Source: Trebonia kvetii
Lineage (GTDB): Bacteria; Actinomycetota; Actinomycetes; Streptosporangiales; Streptosporangiaceae
Direction: 5' to 3'
Assembly (NCBI RefSeq): GCF_007827045.1
Contig: NZ_RPFW01000001.1
Coordinates: 286,519 to 350,518, forward strand
Length of the DNA stretch: 64,000 nucleotides
Positions 46,267 to 54,747 of this stretch are shown here, one piece after another. The notes beneath the pieces are model-generated. The model was not told where the DNA came from. It searched no databases and worked only from the letters and a program-made list of their open reading frames with translations. The position numbers and the translations under genes were made by a program. The stretch's first letter is position 1. The number at the start of each line of letters is the position of its first letter.

Positions 46267-46296
46267 TTGACTTTAGATCCGCCAACGTGATGTGAT
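46267..46296 (+). promoter_or_regulatory. Possible promoter for the acyl-CoA-dehydrogenase-like gene
   Basis: TTGACT (46267-46272) and TGTGAT (46291-46296) are spaced by 18 bp in an AT-richer stretch after a GC-rich run. The -10 match is weak. Confidence 0.3.
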
Positions 46297-46405
46297 TAAC
46301 ACTGCGTTCCTGAACCGGTCAGCCCTGGCGCTGCCAGATTCGCCGGAAAGGAGGCAGGATGGTAGCAGGCGCACCGCGCAGACCACAGGGGGGAGGACCG
46401 GGCCC

Positions 46406-47500
46406 ATGGCGACGATCAGGCCCCGCGATCTGCTCCCCGATTCCCTGCTCGAGAGCCTCGCGGGAACCGCGCCGGCCGCTGAGGCGCGCAGCGCGACCAA
46501 CGACGAGCTGATCACCGATATCGGCACGCTCGCCGACGTCGGTTACCTGAAGGTCGCGCTCCCCGAAGAGTTCGGCGGTCTTGGCTGTACCCTCCGCCAG
46601 GCCGCGTGCGGCCAGCGGCGGCTCGCCCGCTATGCCCCGGACACGGCCCTCGCGGTCAGCGCCCATCTGTACTGGACCGGCGCGGCGGCCGACGCCTACC
46701 GGGCAGGCGACGCCTCGGCCCGCTGGATCCTGCTCGAGGCCTCGCGCGGCGCCCTGTTCGCCGGCGGTCACGGCGGCGTGTCCGGCGAGATCGGCGGCGA
46801 CCTGCGGTTCGCCGACCACCGGTCGGTATGCGAGTCGACAGCGGAGAATGGCTACACCTTCGGCGATCCCGGCGTGCTGTCCACCATGACGCCGGCCTGG
46901 GACTGGGTCGCGGTGCACGCGGTGCACCAGGCCGCGCGGCCGCAGGCGGTCATCGCGTTCACGGGGCGCGGCGGGCTGGGCGGGCCGCCGCTGCGCGTCG
47001 CCCGGGTGGCGTCCATCGGCACGCCAGAGGACGTGTTCACCACGAGCGCGCTCACCTGGGGGCACTCGATCCTGGCGAGCGTGCAGTACTCCGACGCCAA
47101 GCGGGTGTTCAACGCCGCGATCACCGCCTACGCCGAGGCGGCCGTGTCGGACGACGCGGGCTTGGCCGGCATGGGCATCGGGGGTATCGGGGGGCTCGCT
47201 GCGGACGTGGCGCGCGTGCCCGGCCAGGGCGGCACCGGCACCGGCACCGGCGGCTCAGGACGGCCGGGCGGGAGTTGGCCGGTCGCCGAGGCGGGAACCA
47301 GGCTTGCAGCGATGAAGAACAAGATCGCCGAGATCACGCACCCCTGGCCACTCATACCGCCGGCCACGCCGGACCTCGGCGGGCAGCACCTGATCAGCCT
47401 CTACGCGATGCGGCACGAGGTCGCCGAGGGCGCCTCCCGGGTGCGGGACCTGATCGCGCAGATCGCCGGCGGCACCAAGTTCCGGCTGCGCGCCATCTGA
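46406..47500 (+). CDS. Acyl-CoA dehydrogenase-like protein
   Basis: 364 residues from ATG 46406 (MATIRPRDLLPDSLLESLAG). The N-terminal helical domain of acyl-CoA dehydrogenases is visible as LADVGYLKVALPEEFGGLGC then RRLARYAPDTALAVSAHLYW. The middle beta domain is partly degenerate (GVSGEIGGDLRFADHRSVC), and the C-terminal helices (YSDAKRVFNAAITAYAEAAV) contain a Gly-rich insert (VPGQGGTGTGTGGSGRPG). A clear catalytic Glu is not evident, so activity is doubtful. A strong AAAGGAGG lies ahead of another ATG (46359) in a different frame, not ahead of this start. Confidence 0.75.
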   Translation: MATIRPRDLLPDSLLESLAGTAPAAEARSATNDELITDIGTLADVGYLKVALPEEFGGLGCTLRQAACGQRRLARYAPDTALAVSAHLYWTGAAADAYRAGDASARWILLEASRGALFAGGHGGVSGEIGGDLRFADHRSVCESTAENGYTFGDPGVLSTMTPAWDWVAVHAVHQAARPQAVIAFTGRGGLGGPPLRVARVASIGTPEDVFTTSALTWGHSILASVQYSDAKRVFNAAITAYAEAAVSDDAGLAGMGIGGIGGLAADVARVPGQGGTGTGTGGSGRPGGSWPVAEAGTRLAAMKNKIAEITHPWPLIPPATPDLGGQHLISLYAMRHEVAEGASRVRDLIAQIAGGTKFRLRAI

Positions 47501-47538
47501 CGCTCCGCTATCAGCCCGCCCAAGATCAACTACCGAAT

Positions 47539-47582
47539 GCCCGTGTCGTTGCCGGGGTTATGGCCCCGATAACGACACGGGC
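47539..47582 (+). terminator. Strong hairpin between the acyl-CoA-dehydrogenase-like and ABC genes
   Basis: GCCCGTGTCGTT (47539-47550) pairs perfectly with AACGACACGGGC (47571-47582), and the centre adds a GGGG/CCCC pair. There is no T-tract, so it could be a terminator of the GC-only kind or an operator for the ABC genes 80 bp downstream. Confidence 0.55.
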
Positions 47583-47662
47583 AACGCGGGGGCGACAGCC
47601 GGATGCGGCTGCTGACAGCGGATGGTGCGGGGACTGACAGAGGCGGGGCGCATCCTGGGCGC

Positions 47663-48682
47663 ATGGACGACGTTAGTTACGCCATCGAGACGCACGGCCT
47701 GGCCAAGCGGTTCGGCAAGACCACGGCGCTGGCCGGGGTAGACCTGACCGCGCGCACCGGCAGCGTCCTCGGGCTTCTCGGGCCGAACGGTGCGGGCAAG
47801 ACCACCGCGGTCCGCATCCTCGCCACGCTGCTGCGGCCGGACGCGGGATCCGCCACCGTCTGCGGCTACGACGTGGTGCGCGACGCGCACCGGGTGCGCC
47901 AGCTCACCGGGCTCACCGGCCAGTACGCATCGGTCGACGAGGGCCTGTCGGGCACCAACAACCTGATCATGGTCGGCAGGCTGCTTGGGCTCAGCCGGGC
48001 GGATTCCCGTGCCCGCGCGACTGAGCTGCTCGAGCGCTTCGAGCTCACCGACGCGGCGGGCCGGCCCGCCAAGACCTACTCGGGCGGCATGCGACGCAGG
48101 CTCGACCTGGCCGCCAGCCTGGTCGGGCGGCCGCGCGTGCTCTACCTGGACGAGCCCACCACCGGCCTCGACCCGCACAGCCGCAACGAGGTCTGGGGCA
48201 TGATCCGTGCCCTGGTCGCGGACGGCACCACGGTGCTGCTCACCACGCAGTACCTGGACGAGGCGGACCAGCTCGCGCACGACATCGCGGTCATCGACCA
48301 CGGGTCGGTCATCGCGACGGGGACGCCTGACGAGCTCAAGGCGAGCGCCGGGCGTCAGGTTCTCGAGGTGATTCCGGCCAGCCGGGCCGACCTGAGCGCC
48401 GTCGCGGAGCTGCTCGAGGTGCTCACCGGCACCTCGCCGTCTATCGCCGTCGAGGCCGGCCAGGTCAGCGTGCAGGTCGAGGGCGGCAGATCGCTGCCCC
48501 TCATTGTGCGAGCGTTCGAGGACCGGTCCATCGAGCTGGCCGAGTTCGCGCTGCGCCGGGCGAGCCTCGACGAGGTGTTCCTCGCACTCACCGGGCACCG
48601 CACCGAAGCAGAGACACCGGCAGAAGCGGGAAAAGGCGGCAAGGACGCTCCCGCACGCGAACTTGACAGGAGCGCCCGATGA
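47663..48682 (+). CDS. DrrA-type ABC transporter ATP-binding protein
   Basis: 339 residues from ATG 47663. It has Walker A LGPNGAGKTTAVR, the signature SGGMRRRLDLAAS and Walker B VLYLDEPTTGLDP, then the DUF4162 C-terminal domain of daunorubicin-resistance ATPases. An Arg/Lys-rich tail ends the protein. It energises drug or lipid export together with the adjacent permease, whose ATG overlaps this stop by 4 nt (ATGA). An AfsR-like regulator gene lies convergent downstream. Confidence 0.93.
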   Translation: MDDVSYAIETHGLAKRFGKTTALAGVDLTARTGSVLGLLGPNGAGKTTAVRILATLLRPDAGSATVCGYDVVRDAHRVRQLTGLTGQYASVDEGLSGTNNLIMVGRLLGLSRADSRARATELLERFELTDAAGRPAKTYSGGMRRRLDLAASLVGRPRVLYLDEPTTGLDPHSRNEVWGMIRALVADGTTVLLTTQYLDEADQLAHDIAVIDHGSVIATGTPDELKASAGRQVLEVIPASRADLSAVAELLEVLTGTSPSIAVEAGQVSVQVEGGRSLPLIVRAFEDRSIELAEFALRRASLDEVFLALTGHRTEAETPAEAGKGGKDAPARELDRSAR

Positions 48683-49515
48683 CCACGGCCGCTGTGCCCA
48701 CTCCCGGTCCTCGGCCCGCCCCGGTTCCCGGCCCCGCCCTGGCCCGCCGGCCGAGCCCGGCGACCGCACTCGCGAACTCGTTCACGCTCGCCTGGCGGTC
48801 GGTGCTCAAGATCAAGACCAACCCGGAGGACCTGTTCGGGCTGTGGTTCCAGCCGATCATGTACCTGGTCTTGTTCACCTACGTGTTCGGCGGCGCGATC
48901 GCCGGCGGAACGCACCAGTACCTGCAGTTCTCGCTGCCCGGGGTCCTGGTGCTTTCCGTGGTCTTCGCCACCCTCGGCACCGGCATGATGCTCAGCCAGG
49001 ACATCAGCACCGGCGTCTTCGACCGCTTCCGCGCGCTGCCCATCGTCCGGTGGGCGCCGCTGGCCGGCGCCATCCTCGGCGACCTGGTGCGGTACGTGAT
49101 CTCCATCCTGGTGACGCTCGGCTTCGGCTACGTCCTCGGGTTCCGCGTGCAGACGAACGTGGTCGCCGCCGTGCTTGGCTGCCTGCTCCTCGTCGCGTTC
49201 GCCTTCGCGATGTGCTGGCTGTCGGCCATGCTCGGCGTGATCGCGAAGACCGCGCAGGGCGTTCAGTGGTGGGGCTTCCTGTTCATGTTCCCGCTGGTCT
49301 TCGGCAGCAACATCCTCACCTCGACCAGCTCGATGCCGGGCTGGCTGCAGGCCTTCGTCAAGGTCAACCCGGTCACCTACCTGACCGAGGCGGAGCGCGC
49401 GCTGCTCATCGGCGGCCCGGCCGCCGTCGCGGTGGAGCGCTCGCTGCTGTGGGCGCTCGGCATCTTCGTGGTGTTCGCGCCGCTCGCCGTCGCCGCCTAC
49501 CGGCGCCGCACCTGA
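48679..49515 (+). CDS. DrrB-type ABC transporter permease
   Basis: 278 residues. A Pro/Ala-rich cytoplasmic N-terminus is followed by six hydrophobic helices (LWFQPIMYLVLFTYVFGGAI; FSLPGVLVLSVVFATLGTGM; LVRYVISILVTLGFGYVLGF; AAVLGCLLLVAFAFAMCWLS; WWGFLFMFPLVFGSNIL; WALGIFVVFAPLAVAAY). The ABC-2 permease motif FDRFRALPIVRWAPLAGAIL is present. It pairs with the preceding ATPase to form a DrrAB-like exporter of an unknown compound. Confidence 0.92.
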   Translation: MTTAAVPTPGPRPAPVPGPALARRPSPATALANSFTLAWRSVLKIKTNPEDLFGLWFQPIMYLVLFTYVFGGAIAGGTHQYLQFSLPGVLVLSVVFATLGTGMMLSQDISTGVFDRFRALPIVRWAPLAGAILGDLVRYVISILVTLGFGYVLGFRVQTNVVAAVLGCLLLVAFAFAMCWLSAMLGVIAKTAQGVQWWGFLFMFPLVFGSNILTSTSSMPGWLQAFVKVNPVTYLTEAERALLIGGPAAVAVERSLLWALGIFVVFAPLAVAAYRRRT

Positions 49516-49539
49516 CCCTAGGGAGTGCGGCCTGATGCG

Positions 49540-49570
49540 CCCGCGGCTGGGTCCCTCCCCCGGCCGCGGG
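49540..49570 (+). terminator. Stem-loop after the ABC operon
   Basis: CCCGCGGC (49540-49547) pairs with GCCGCGGG (49563-49570), and CTCCGCGTTTTG follows. It sits between the convergent permease and AfsR-like genes. Confidence 0.55.
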
Positions 49571-49638
49571 CTCCGCGTTTTGCCTGGGAGAGTCAGCCGA
49601 ACCCGTTGTGGATGATCGAAAGCGTGGTTGCGGTAGGG

Positions 49639-52600
49639 CTAGGCGCTCGCGGCCAGCGACGCGCGGGCGAGCGCGACGGCCGGGTGGTAGCCGAGGCCGC
49701 GGACGGAGTCGTAGGCGGTATCGAACGCCGCGGGGCCGAGGACCGCGCGCAGCGTCTCCCGCGCCTGCGGCGCATCGAGGCTTGACTCGTCGAACGCGCC
49801 CCGGATCGCGTGCGCCGCGCCGAGCAGCGCGGCGGCACGGCTCGGGTCACCGTCGGCGGACCGGTGCGCGAGGTGGGCGGCGCAGGCGTCGAGCACCGCG
49901 GCGAGCGCCGGGTGCTCCCACCAGGCGGCCGCGGCATCCAGCGCCTCGCCGAGCAGTGCGGCGCTCGCCGCGCTGTCCCCCTGCCGCAGCGCCGTCATCG
50001 CCAGCCTGGCCTTGACCTGTGCGCGCAGTGGATGCCACCAGCGCGCGCTGTTGTCCGCGATCGTGGCGAGCACGGCCAAGCAGCACTCGTCGGCGGCGGC
50101 GTAGTCACCCTCCCGCCAGGCAAGCTCGGCGCGCATGAACTCGACCCAGCGGTCGTTGCCGATGTGACTGCCCCGCACCTGCGCGGCGCGCCGCAGGGCG
50201 GCCATCTCGGCCTCGGCCCTGGCAAAGTCGCCTGACCTGGAGTAGATGACGGCGAGCCTGCCCTCGATGAAGGTGAGGTCGCCCCACACGGCGAGCTCGC
50301 GGCCGAGCGCCGCCGCCTCGGTCAGCGCGGCAATTGACACGGCATGGTCGGCGCGCAGTTCGGCGAACTCGGCGAGCTGGGTGAGCGCCATCGCGACACC
50401 CCAGTGGTCGCCGAGGTCGCGCATTCCGGCGAGTCCGGCCAGGCAGTGTTCTTCTGCGCAGTCGAGCGTGCCGAGGGTCTGCGCGTAGGAGGAGAGGTAG
50501 ATCTGGCCGATGGCGCGCAGCCAGGGATCACGCGCGGAGATGTATCCCTCGAGGTGCCGCTGCGCCAGGCTGGTGTCGCCGTCGTACTGCATGAGCAGCG
50601 GCTCGGCCATCGCGACGAGCGGATGGCCGATCTCGTCGTCACCGAGGCCAGCTAGGACGTCGAGTGCCTCCCGCAGCGGCTGCCTGATCCGGTCGATGTC
50701 CCAGCTCCAGCCGGCGGCGAGCAGCGCGCAGATGACCCGGCCCTCGGCGAGCTGCCTCGTCATCGGCGCGGGGAGCGGCAGGTCGAGGACCTCGCGGCAG
50801 ATCGAGTCCGCCTCGCCGTGCCCGACCTGCACGCCGTAGTAGCCGAGCGAGCGGACGAAGCGGAGCGCGCTTGCCACGTCGCCGCGGGCGATGGACCAGC
50901 GGACGGAGGCGTTCACGTTGTCTTGTTCCGCCGTCAGGATCCGGAACCAGCGGGACTGGTCGGCAGTCCGCAGCAGCGGGTCGGCGGTTTCCACCAGGTC
51001 CAGGTAGTAGGCCGCGACGGCGTCCCTGACCGCGGTGTCCTCGCCCGCCTCGGCGAGGCGCTCGAGGCCGTAGGCGCGCACCGTCTCGAGCATCCGGTAC
51101 CTGGGCTCGCCCGCGTCGTCGTCGGCCCTGGTCAGGATCGACTTCGCGACCAGGCCGGCCAGCGCGGTCAGCACTGTTTGGCCTGCGCTGTCCGTGACCT
51201 CCGCGTTGCCCACCATGCGTTCCGCCGCGGCGAGGGTGACACCCCCGGGAAGGACGGCGAGGCGGCGGGCGAGCGCCTTCTCCTGGTCCGATAGCAGGTT
51301 CCAGCTCCAGTCGACGACGGCGCGGAGCGTCTGGTGGCGGGGCAGGACAGTGCGGCTGCCGCCGGTGAGCAGGCTGAACCGGTCGGCCAGCCGTTCGGCG
51401 AGCTGCGCGGCGGTGAGCGTGCGCAGCCAGGGGGCGGCCAGCTCGATGGCGAGCGGCATCCCGTCCAGAGTGCGGCAGATCCCGGCGATCGCCTCGGCGT
51501 TGGCGGCTTCGAGCTCGAATCCGCGGACCACCGCGGCGGCGCGGTCCTCGAACAGGCGCACCGCCGGATAGGCGAGGATGTCCACCGAGCTGGCCGCGGC
51601 GGGCGGCGCCGGAAGCGGCGCGACCACGTGCAGCGTCTCGCCGTGGATCTGCAGCGGTTCGCGGCTTGTCGCCACGATGCGGATGCGGGGGCAGTCGGTG
51701 AGCAGCCGCTCGGCGAGCGCGGCGGCGGCGTCGATGACGTGCTCGCAGTTGTCGAGGATGAGGACCGCTTCCCGGTCCGCGAGCGCCGCACACAGCCGGT
51801 CTACCGGGTCGCCGGCCGGGTCGGCGCCGCGCCTGGCGATCGAGCGCTCGCGCATTCCCAGCGCGTCCTGGACGGCGTAGGGCACCTCGGCCGGGTCGGT
51901 GACGGGGGCGAGTTCCGCCAGCCAGGCGGGAGCCGCGAGCCCCGCGGCCGCCTCGCTCGCCAGCCGGGTCTTGCCGACGCCGCCGGGGCCGGTCAGCGTC
52001 ACCAGGCGCTCGGCGGCAAGCCGCTTGAGCACGGCGGCGACATCGTCGGCGCGGCCGACGAAGCTCGTCGGCGCGCGGCGCACGCCGCTGCCGATCGTTG
52101 TGCTGGCCTCGCGAGTGCCGGCGCGTTCCTGCTCTGGGCCGGCGCTGGCGGGCACGGTTTCCGCGGCCGTCGCCGGGTCGGCGGGGCCTGCCGCCTGCGG
52201 GATCTCCTGGCGCAGTATCGCCAGGTAGGCCTGCTCGAGCTGGGGCGAGGGATCGACGCCGAGGCGTTCGCCAAGCTCGCCGCGGATGAGCTGGTAGGCG
52301 CCGAGGGCCTCAGACTGGCGGCCGGTGGCGGCCAGGGCGCGCATCAGCAGCGCCGCGGGGCGCTCCGCGAGGGGGTCGGCGGCGGTCAGCTCGCGCAGCT
52401 CGCCGATCAGGGCGGCGTCCGCCGAGCCGAGCGCGATGTCGGCGTCGATGCGGTCGAGCGTCGCGGCGACGCGCAGCTCGGCCAGCCTGGCGGCGGGCGC
52501 GAACGCGAATTCCTCCGCCGCCACGTCGGTGAGCGCGCTGCCGCGCCAGGCCCCGAGTGCCGTGCGGAGCAGGCACGCGGCCTCGGCGGCGTCGCCGCGC

Positions 52601-52971
52601 GCCAGGGCCTGCGCGCCCGCCCGTGCGCTGGATTCGAAGGCGATCGCGTCGACCGCGTCCGGCGGCACCGCGAGCCGGTAGCCGGCCGGGGACGATTCGA
52701 GCACGCCGTCGGGCACCCCCGCCTGGCGCAGGGCGACACGCAGCCGGGAGACCAGGGACTGCAGGGCGTTCGCCGCGTCGGCGGGCCGCTCCTGCGGCCA
52801 GAGCCTGCCGATCAGGCTGTGCACGGGAACTACCCGGCCGGGCTCGAGGGCGAGCAGGATGAGCAGCGCGCGCACCCGGTGCCCGCCGACCCGGACGAGG
52901 CGACCGTCGGCGTCGGTCACCTCGAGCGGTCCGAGCACGCCGATCCGCACCGTGTCCGCCGCTGTCTTCAC
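49639..52971 (-). CDS. AfsR/SARP-type regulator with NB-ARC and TPR domains
   Basis: 1110 residues from GTG 52971 (GGGAAGGG upstream); an ATG at 53058 would add 29 Arg-rich residues. The OmpR-like winged helix (VRIGVLGPLEVTDADGRLVR to LQSLVSRLRVALRQAG) and bacterial transcriptional activator domain (to about 240) are followed by an NTPase with Walker A LTGPGGVGKTRLASEAA and Walker B AVLILDNCEHV. TPR-like helices fill the C-terminal half. Such proteins activate secondary-metabolite or transport genes; the adjacent exporter operon is a plausible target. Confidence 0.92.
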   Translation of the reverse strand: MKTAADTVRIGVLGPLEVTDADGRLVRVGGHRVRALLILLALEPGRVVPVHSLIGRLWPQERPADAANALQSLVSRLRVALRQAGVPDGVLESSPAGYRLAVPPDAVDAIAFESSARAGAQALARGDAAEAACLLRTALGAWRGSALTDVAAEEFAFAPAARLAELRVAATLDRIDADIALGSADAALIGELRELTAADPLAERPAALLMRALAATGRQSEALGAYQLIRGELGERLGVDPSPQLEQAYLAILRQEIPQAAGPADPATAAETVPASAGPEQERAGTREASTTIGSGVRRAPTSFVGRADDVAAVLKRLAAERLVTLTGPGGVGKTRLASEAAAGLAAPAWLAELAPVTDPAEVPYAVQDALGMRERSIARRGADPAGDPVDRLCAALADREAVLILDNCEHVIDAAAALAERLLTDCPRIRIVATSREPLQIHGETLHVVAPLPAPPAAASSVDILAYPAVRLFEDRAAAVVRGFELEAANAEAIAGICRTLDGMPLAIELAAPWLRTLTAAQLAERLADRFSLLTGGSRTVLPRHQTLRAVVDWSWNLLSDQEKALARRLAVLPGGVTLAAAERMVGNAEVTDSAGQTVLTALAGLVAKSILTRADDDAGEPRYRMLETVRAYGLERLAEAGEDTAVRDAVAAYYLDLVETADPLLRTADQSRWFRILTAEQDNVNASVRWSIARGDVASALRFVRSLGYYGVQVGHGEADSICREVLDLPLPAPMTRQLAEGRVICALLAAGWSWDIDRIRQPLREALDVLAGLGDDEIGHPLVAMAEPLLMQYDGDTSLAQRHLEGYISARDPWLRAIGQIYLSSYAQTLGTLDCAEEHCLAGLAGMRDLGDHWGVAMALTQLAEFAELRADHAVSIAALTEAAALGRELAVWGDLTFIEGRLAVIYSRSGDFARAEAEMAALRRAAQVRGSHIGNDRWVEFMRAELAWREGDYAAADECCLAVLATIADNSARWWHPLRAQVKARLAMTALRQGDSAASAALLGEALDAAAAWWEHPALAAVLDACAAHLAHRSADGDPSRAAALLGAAHAIRGAFDESSLDAPQARETLRAVLGPAAFDTAYDSVRGLGYHPAVALARASLAASA

Positions 52972-53127
52972 GTCGCCCTTCCCGCCGGGTAACCGCCACC
53001 CGTGCCGCCGCACTCGCACTCGCTTGCGCAGTCCCCGCACGGGGACGGCCAGCACCATGCTAACGCGAAACCCATGTCGAGATCTATCGCGTTTGGCGAG
53101 ATTCGTCTTAGTGCCGGGCAGGCGACG

Positions 53128-54078
53128 TTACCTATCGTCGGCTGGGAGGAACGGCGGAAGGCCGAAGCGGTCGATGAGGGAGGCGTCGAAGGTGGTGATC
53201 TCCGCGATGAGGCCGCTGCCAGCGCGGAACACGTCCAGCTTGAACGGCACGAAGCGGTCGCTGCCCGCGCGGCGCAGGTACGACGCCGCGGCGGGCATCC
53301 GGTTGGCCGCCGTCGGCAGCAGCTTCCAGTCGCCGAAGATCGAGCGGTCGTAGGCTCTGGCCATGAATCCGGCGAGCGCGTCCTTGCCGGTGAACAGGCC
53401 GGGGTCCGGCGGCATGGCGAGCCTGATATCCTCGCGGATCACCGCGAGGCCCGCGTCGGGGTCCTGCCGCTGGTGCGCGTCGACGAAGGCCGCGAGCAGC
53501 GCCCGGTCGGCGTCGGTGATCCCGTCGGGCGACCAGTCGCCGTCCCTGGCGGCGGTCTTCACCTCGAGCGTGGCCCGCGCCCGCTGCAGCGCGCTCGCCA
53601 TCGCGGGAACCGACATGCCGAGCATCTGCGCGGTCTCCGCGCCCGAGTAGCCCTGCACGTCCCGCAGCAGCAGCACGGCCCGCTGCCGCGCGGGCAGCAG
53701 CTGGATGACCGCCAGGTAGGCGAGCTCCACGGTCTCACGGCGGATCGCCGCGCCCTCCGGCTCGGCCGCCGCGTCGAGCAGCACGTCGGGATACGGCTGA
53801 ATCCAGGGGACGTCCGCGATCGACTGGATCTGCTCAGGCCTACGTTGCGCCGCGCGCAGGATGTCGAAGCAGGTCGTGGTCACGATGCGGTACAGCCAGG
53901 CGCGCGCGGCCGGGCCACCGTCGAACGAGGCACGGCCCTTCCACGCGCGCAGCAGCGCCTCCTGCACCGCGTCCTCGGCCTGCTCGAAATTGCCGAGCAT
54001 GCGGTAGCTGTGCACCTGGAGCTCGTGCCGGTGCCGCTCGCTGAGCTCGGTGAACCGGGCCTCGTCAAGCACGTCCAT
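53128..54078 (-). CDS. ECF RNA polymerase sigma factor with SnoaL-like C-terminus
   Basis: 316 residues. Region 2 is HSYRMLGNFEQAEDAVQEAL with LLRAWKG, and region 4 is QLLPARQRAVLLLRDVQGYS with GAETAQMLGMSVPAMASALQ. An extra domain of about 120 residues (TDADRALLAAFVDAHQRQDP onward) of the SnoaL/NTF2 fold follows, as in SigG/SigJ-like extracytoplasmic-function sigmas that lack an anti-sigma gene. Its stop is 69 bp from the AfsR-like gene on the same strand. The VOC gene starts upstream with a 13-bp gap, so the two form an operon. Confidence 0.93.
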   Translation of the reverse strand: MDVLDEARFTELSERHRHELQVHSYRMLGNFEQAEDAVQEALLRAWKGRASFDGGPAARAWLYRIVTTTCFDILRAAQRRPEQIQSIADVPWIQPYPDVLLDAAAEPEGAAIRRETVELAYLAVIQLLPARQRAVLLLRDVQGYSGAETAQMLGMSVPAMASALQRARATLEVKTAARDGDWSPDGITDADRALLAAFVDAHQRQDPDAGLAVIREDIRLAMPPDPGLFTGKDALAGFMARAYDRSIFGDWKLLPTAANRMPAAASYLRRAGSDRFVPFKLDVFRAGSGLIAEITTFDASLIDRFGLPPFLPADDR

Positions 54079-54091
54079 CGGGCACGCCGCG

Positions 54092-54580
54092 TCAGGCGGA
54101 CGGCGCGGCGGCGTCGGCGGCGTCGCGCAGCCCCTGGATGTCGATCTTCATCATCTTGAGCATCGCCTGGACCGCCGCGTTGGCGCGCACCGGGTTCGGG
54201 TCGCCGAGCAGCTCCATCATCGCCTCGGGGATGATCTGCCAGGAGACCCCGAAGCGGTCCTTGATCCAGCCGCACGGGCCGACCTCGCCGCCACCGGCGG
54301 TGAGCTGCTCGGTGAAGCGGTCGACCTCCTCCTGGTCGGCCGCGTAGAGCTGGAGCGAGATCGCCTCGGTGAACTTGTACATCGGCCCGCCGTTGAGCGC
54401 GGTGTAGGGCTGGCCGGCCAGCTCGAAGGCGACGGTCATCACCGTGCCCTCCTCGCCCGGCTGGTCCGATCCGTAGTGGCTGACATCGGTGATGCGCGAG
54501 CCTGGGATGACGGAAACGTAGAGCTCGGCGGCCTCCATGCCGTTGCCGTCGAACCAGAGGCACGGGCTGATCCTGGTCAT
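54092..54580 (-). CDS. VOC family protein (PhnB-like)
   Basis: 162 residues from ATG 54580 with AAAGGAGA upstream. It has the 3-demethylubiquinone-9-methyltransferase-like glyoxalase fold, including ISPCLWFDGNGMEAAELYVS, VMTVAFELAGQPYTALNGGP and GWIKDRFGVSWQIIPEAMME. Proteins of this group are often encoded beside ECF sigma factors, as here, and may be regulated by them. The enzymatic role is unknown. Confidence 0.9.
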   Translation of the reverse strand: MTRISPCLWFDGNGMEAAELYVSVIPGSRITDVSHYGSDQPGEEGTVMTVAFELAGQPYTALNGGPMYKFTEAISLQLYAADQEEVDRFTEQLTAGGGEVGPCGWIKDRFGVSWQIIPEAMMELLGDPNPVRANAAVQAMLKMMKIDIQGLRDAADAAAPSA

Positions 54581-54747
54581 CGCGGTCTCCTTTCGCTGCG
54601 GCGTCGCTGACGCAGATGAAACGTCGGCCGCTCGCCAAACTAATCGGCCGCCCCAAGCGCGTCGTTGATCGGGACAGACGTGCGCTGGCAGGTGCACGTA
54701 CCGATGCGCTGTGCAGCCTCGTGGCGTGCCCTTACGAACACGGAGAG

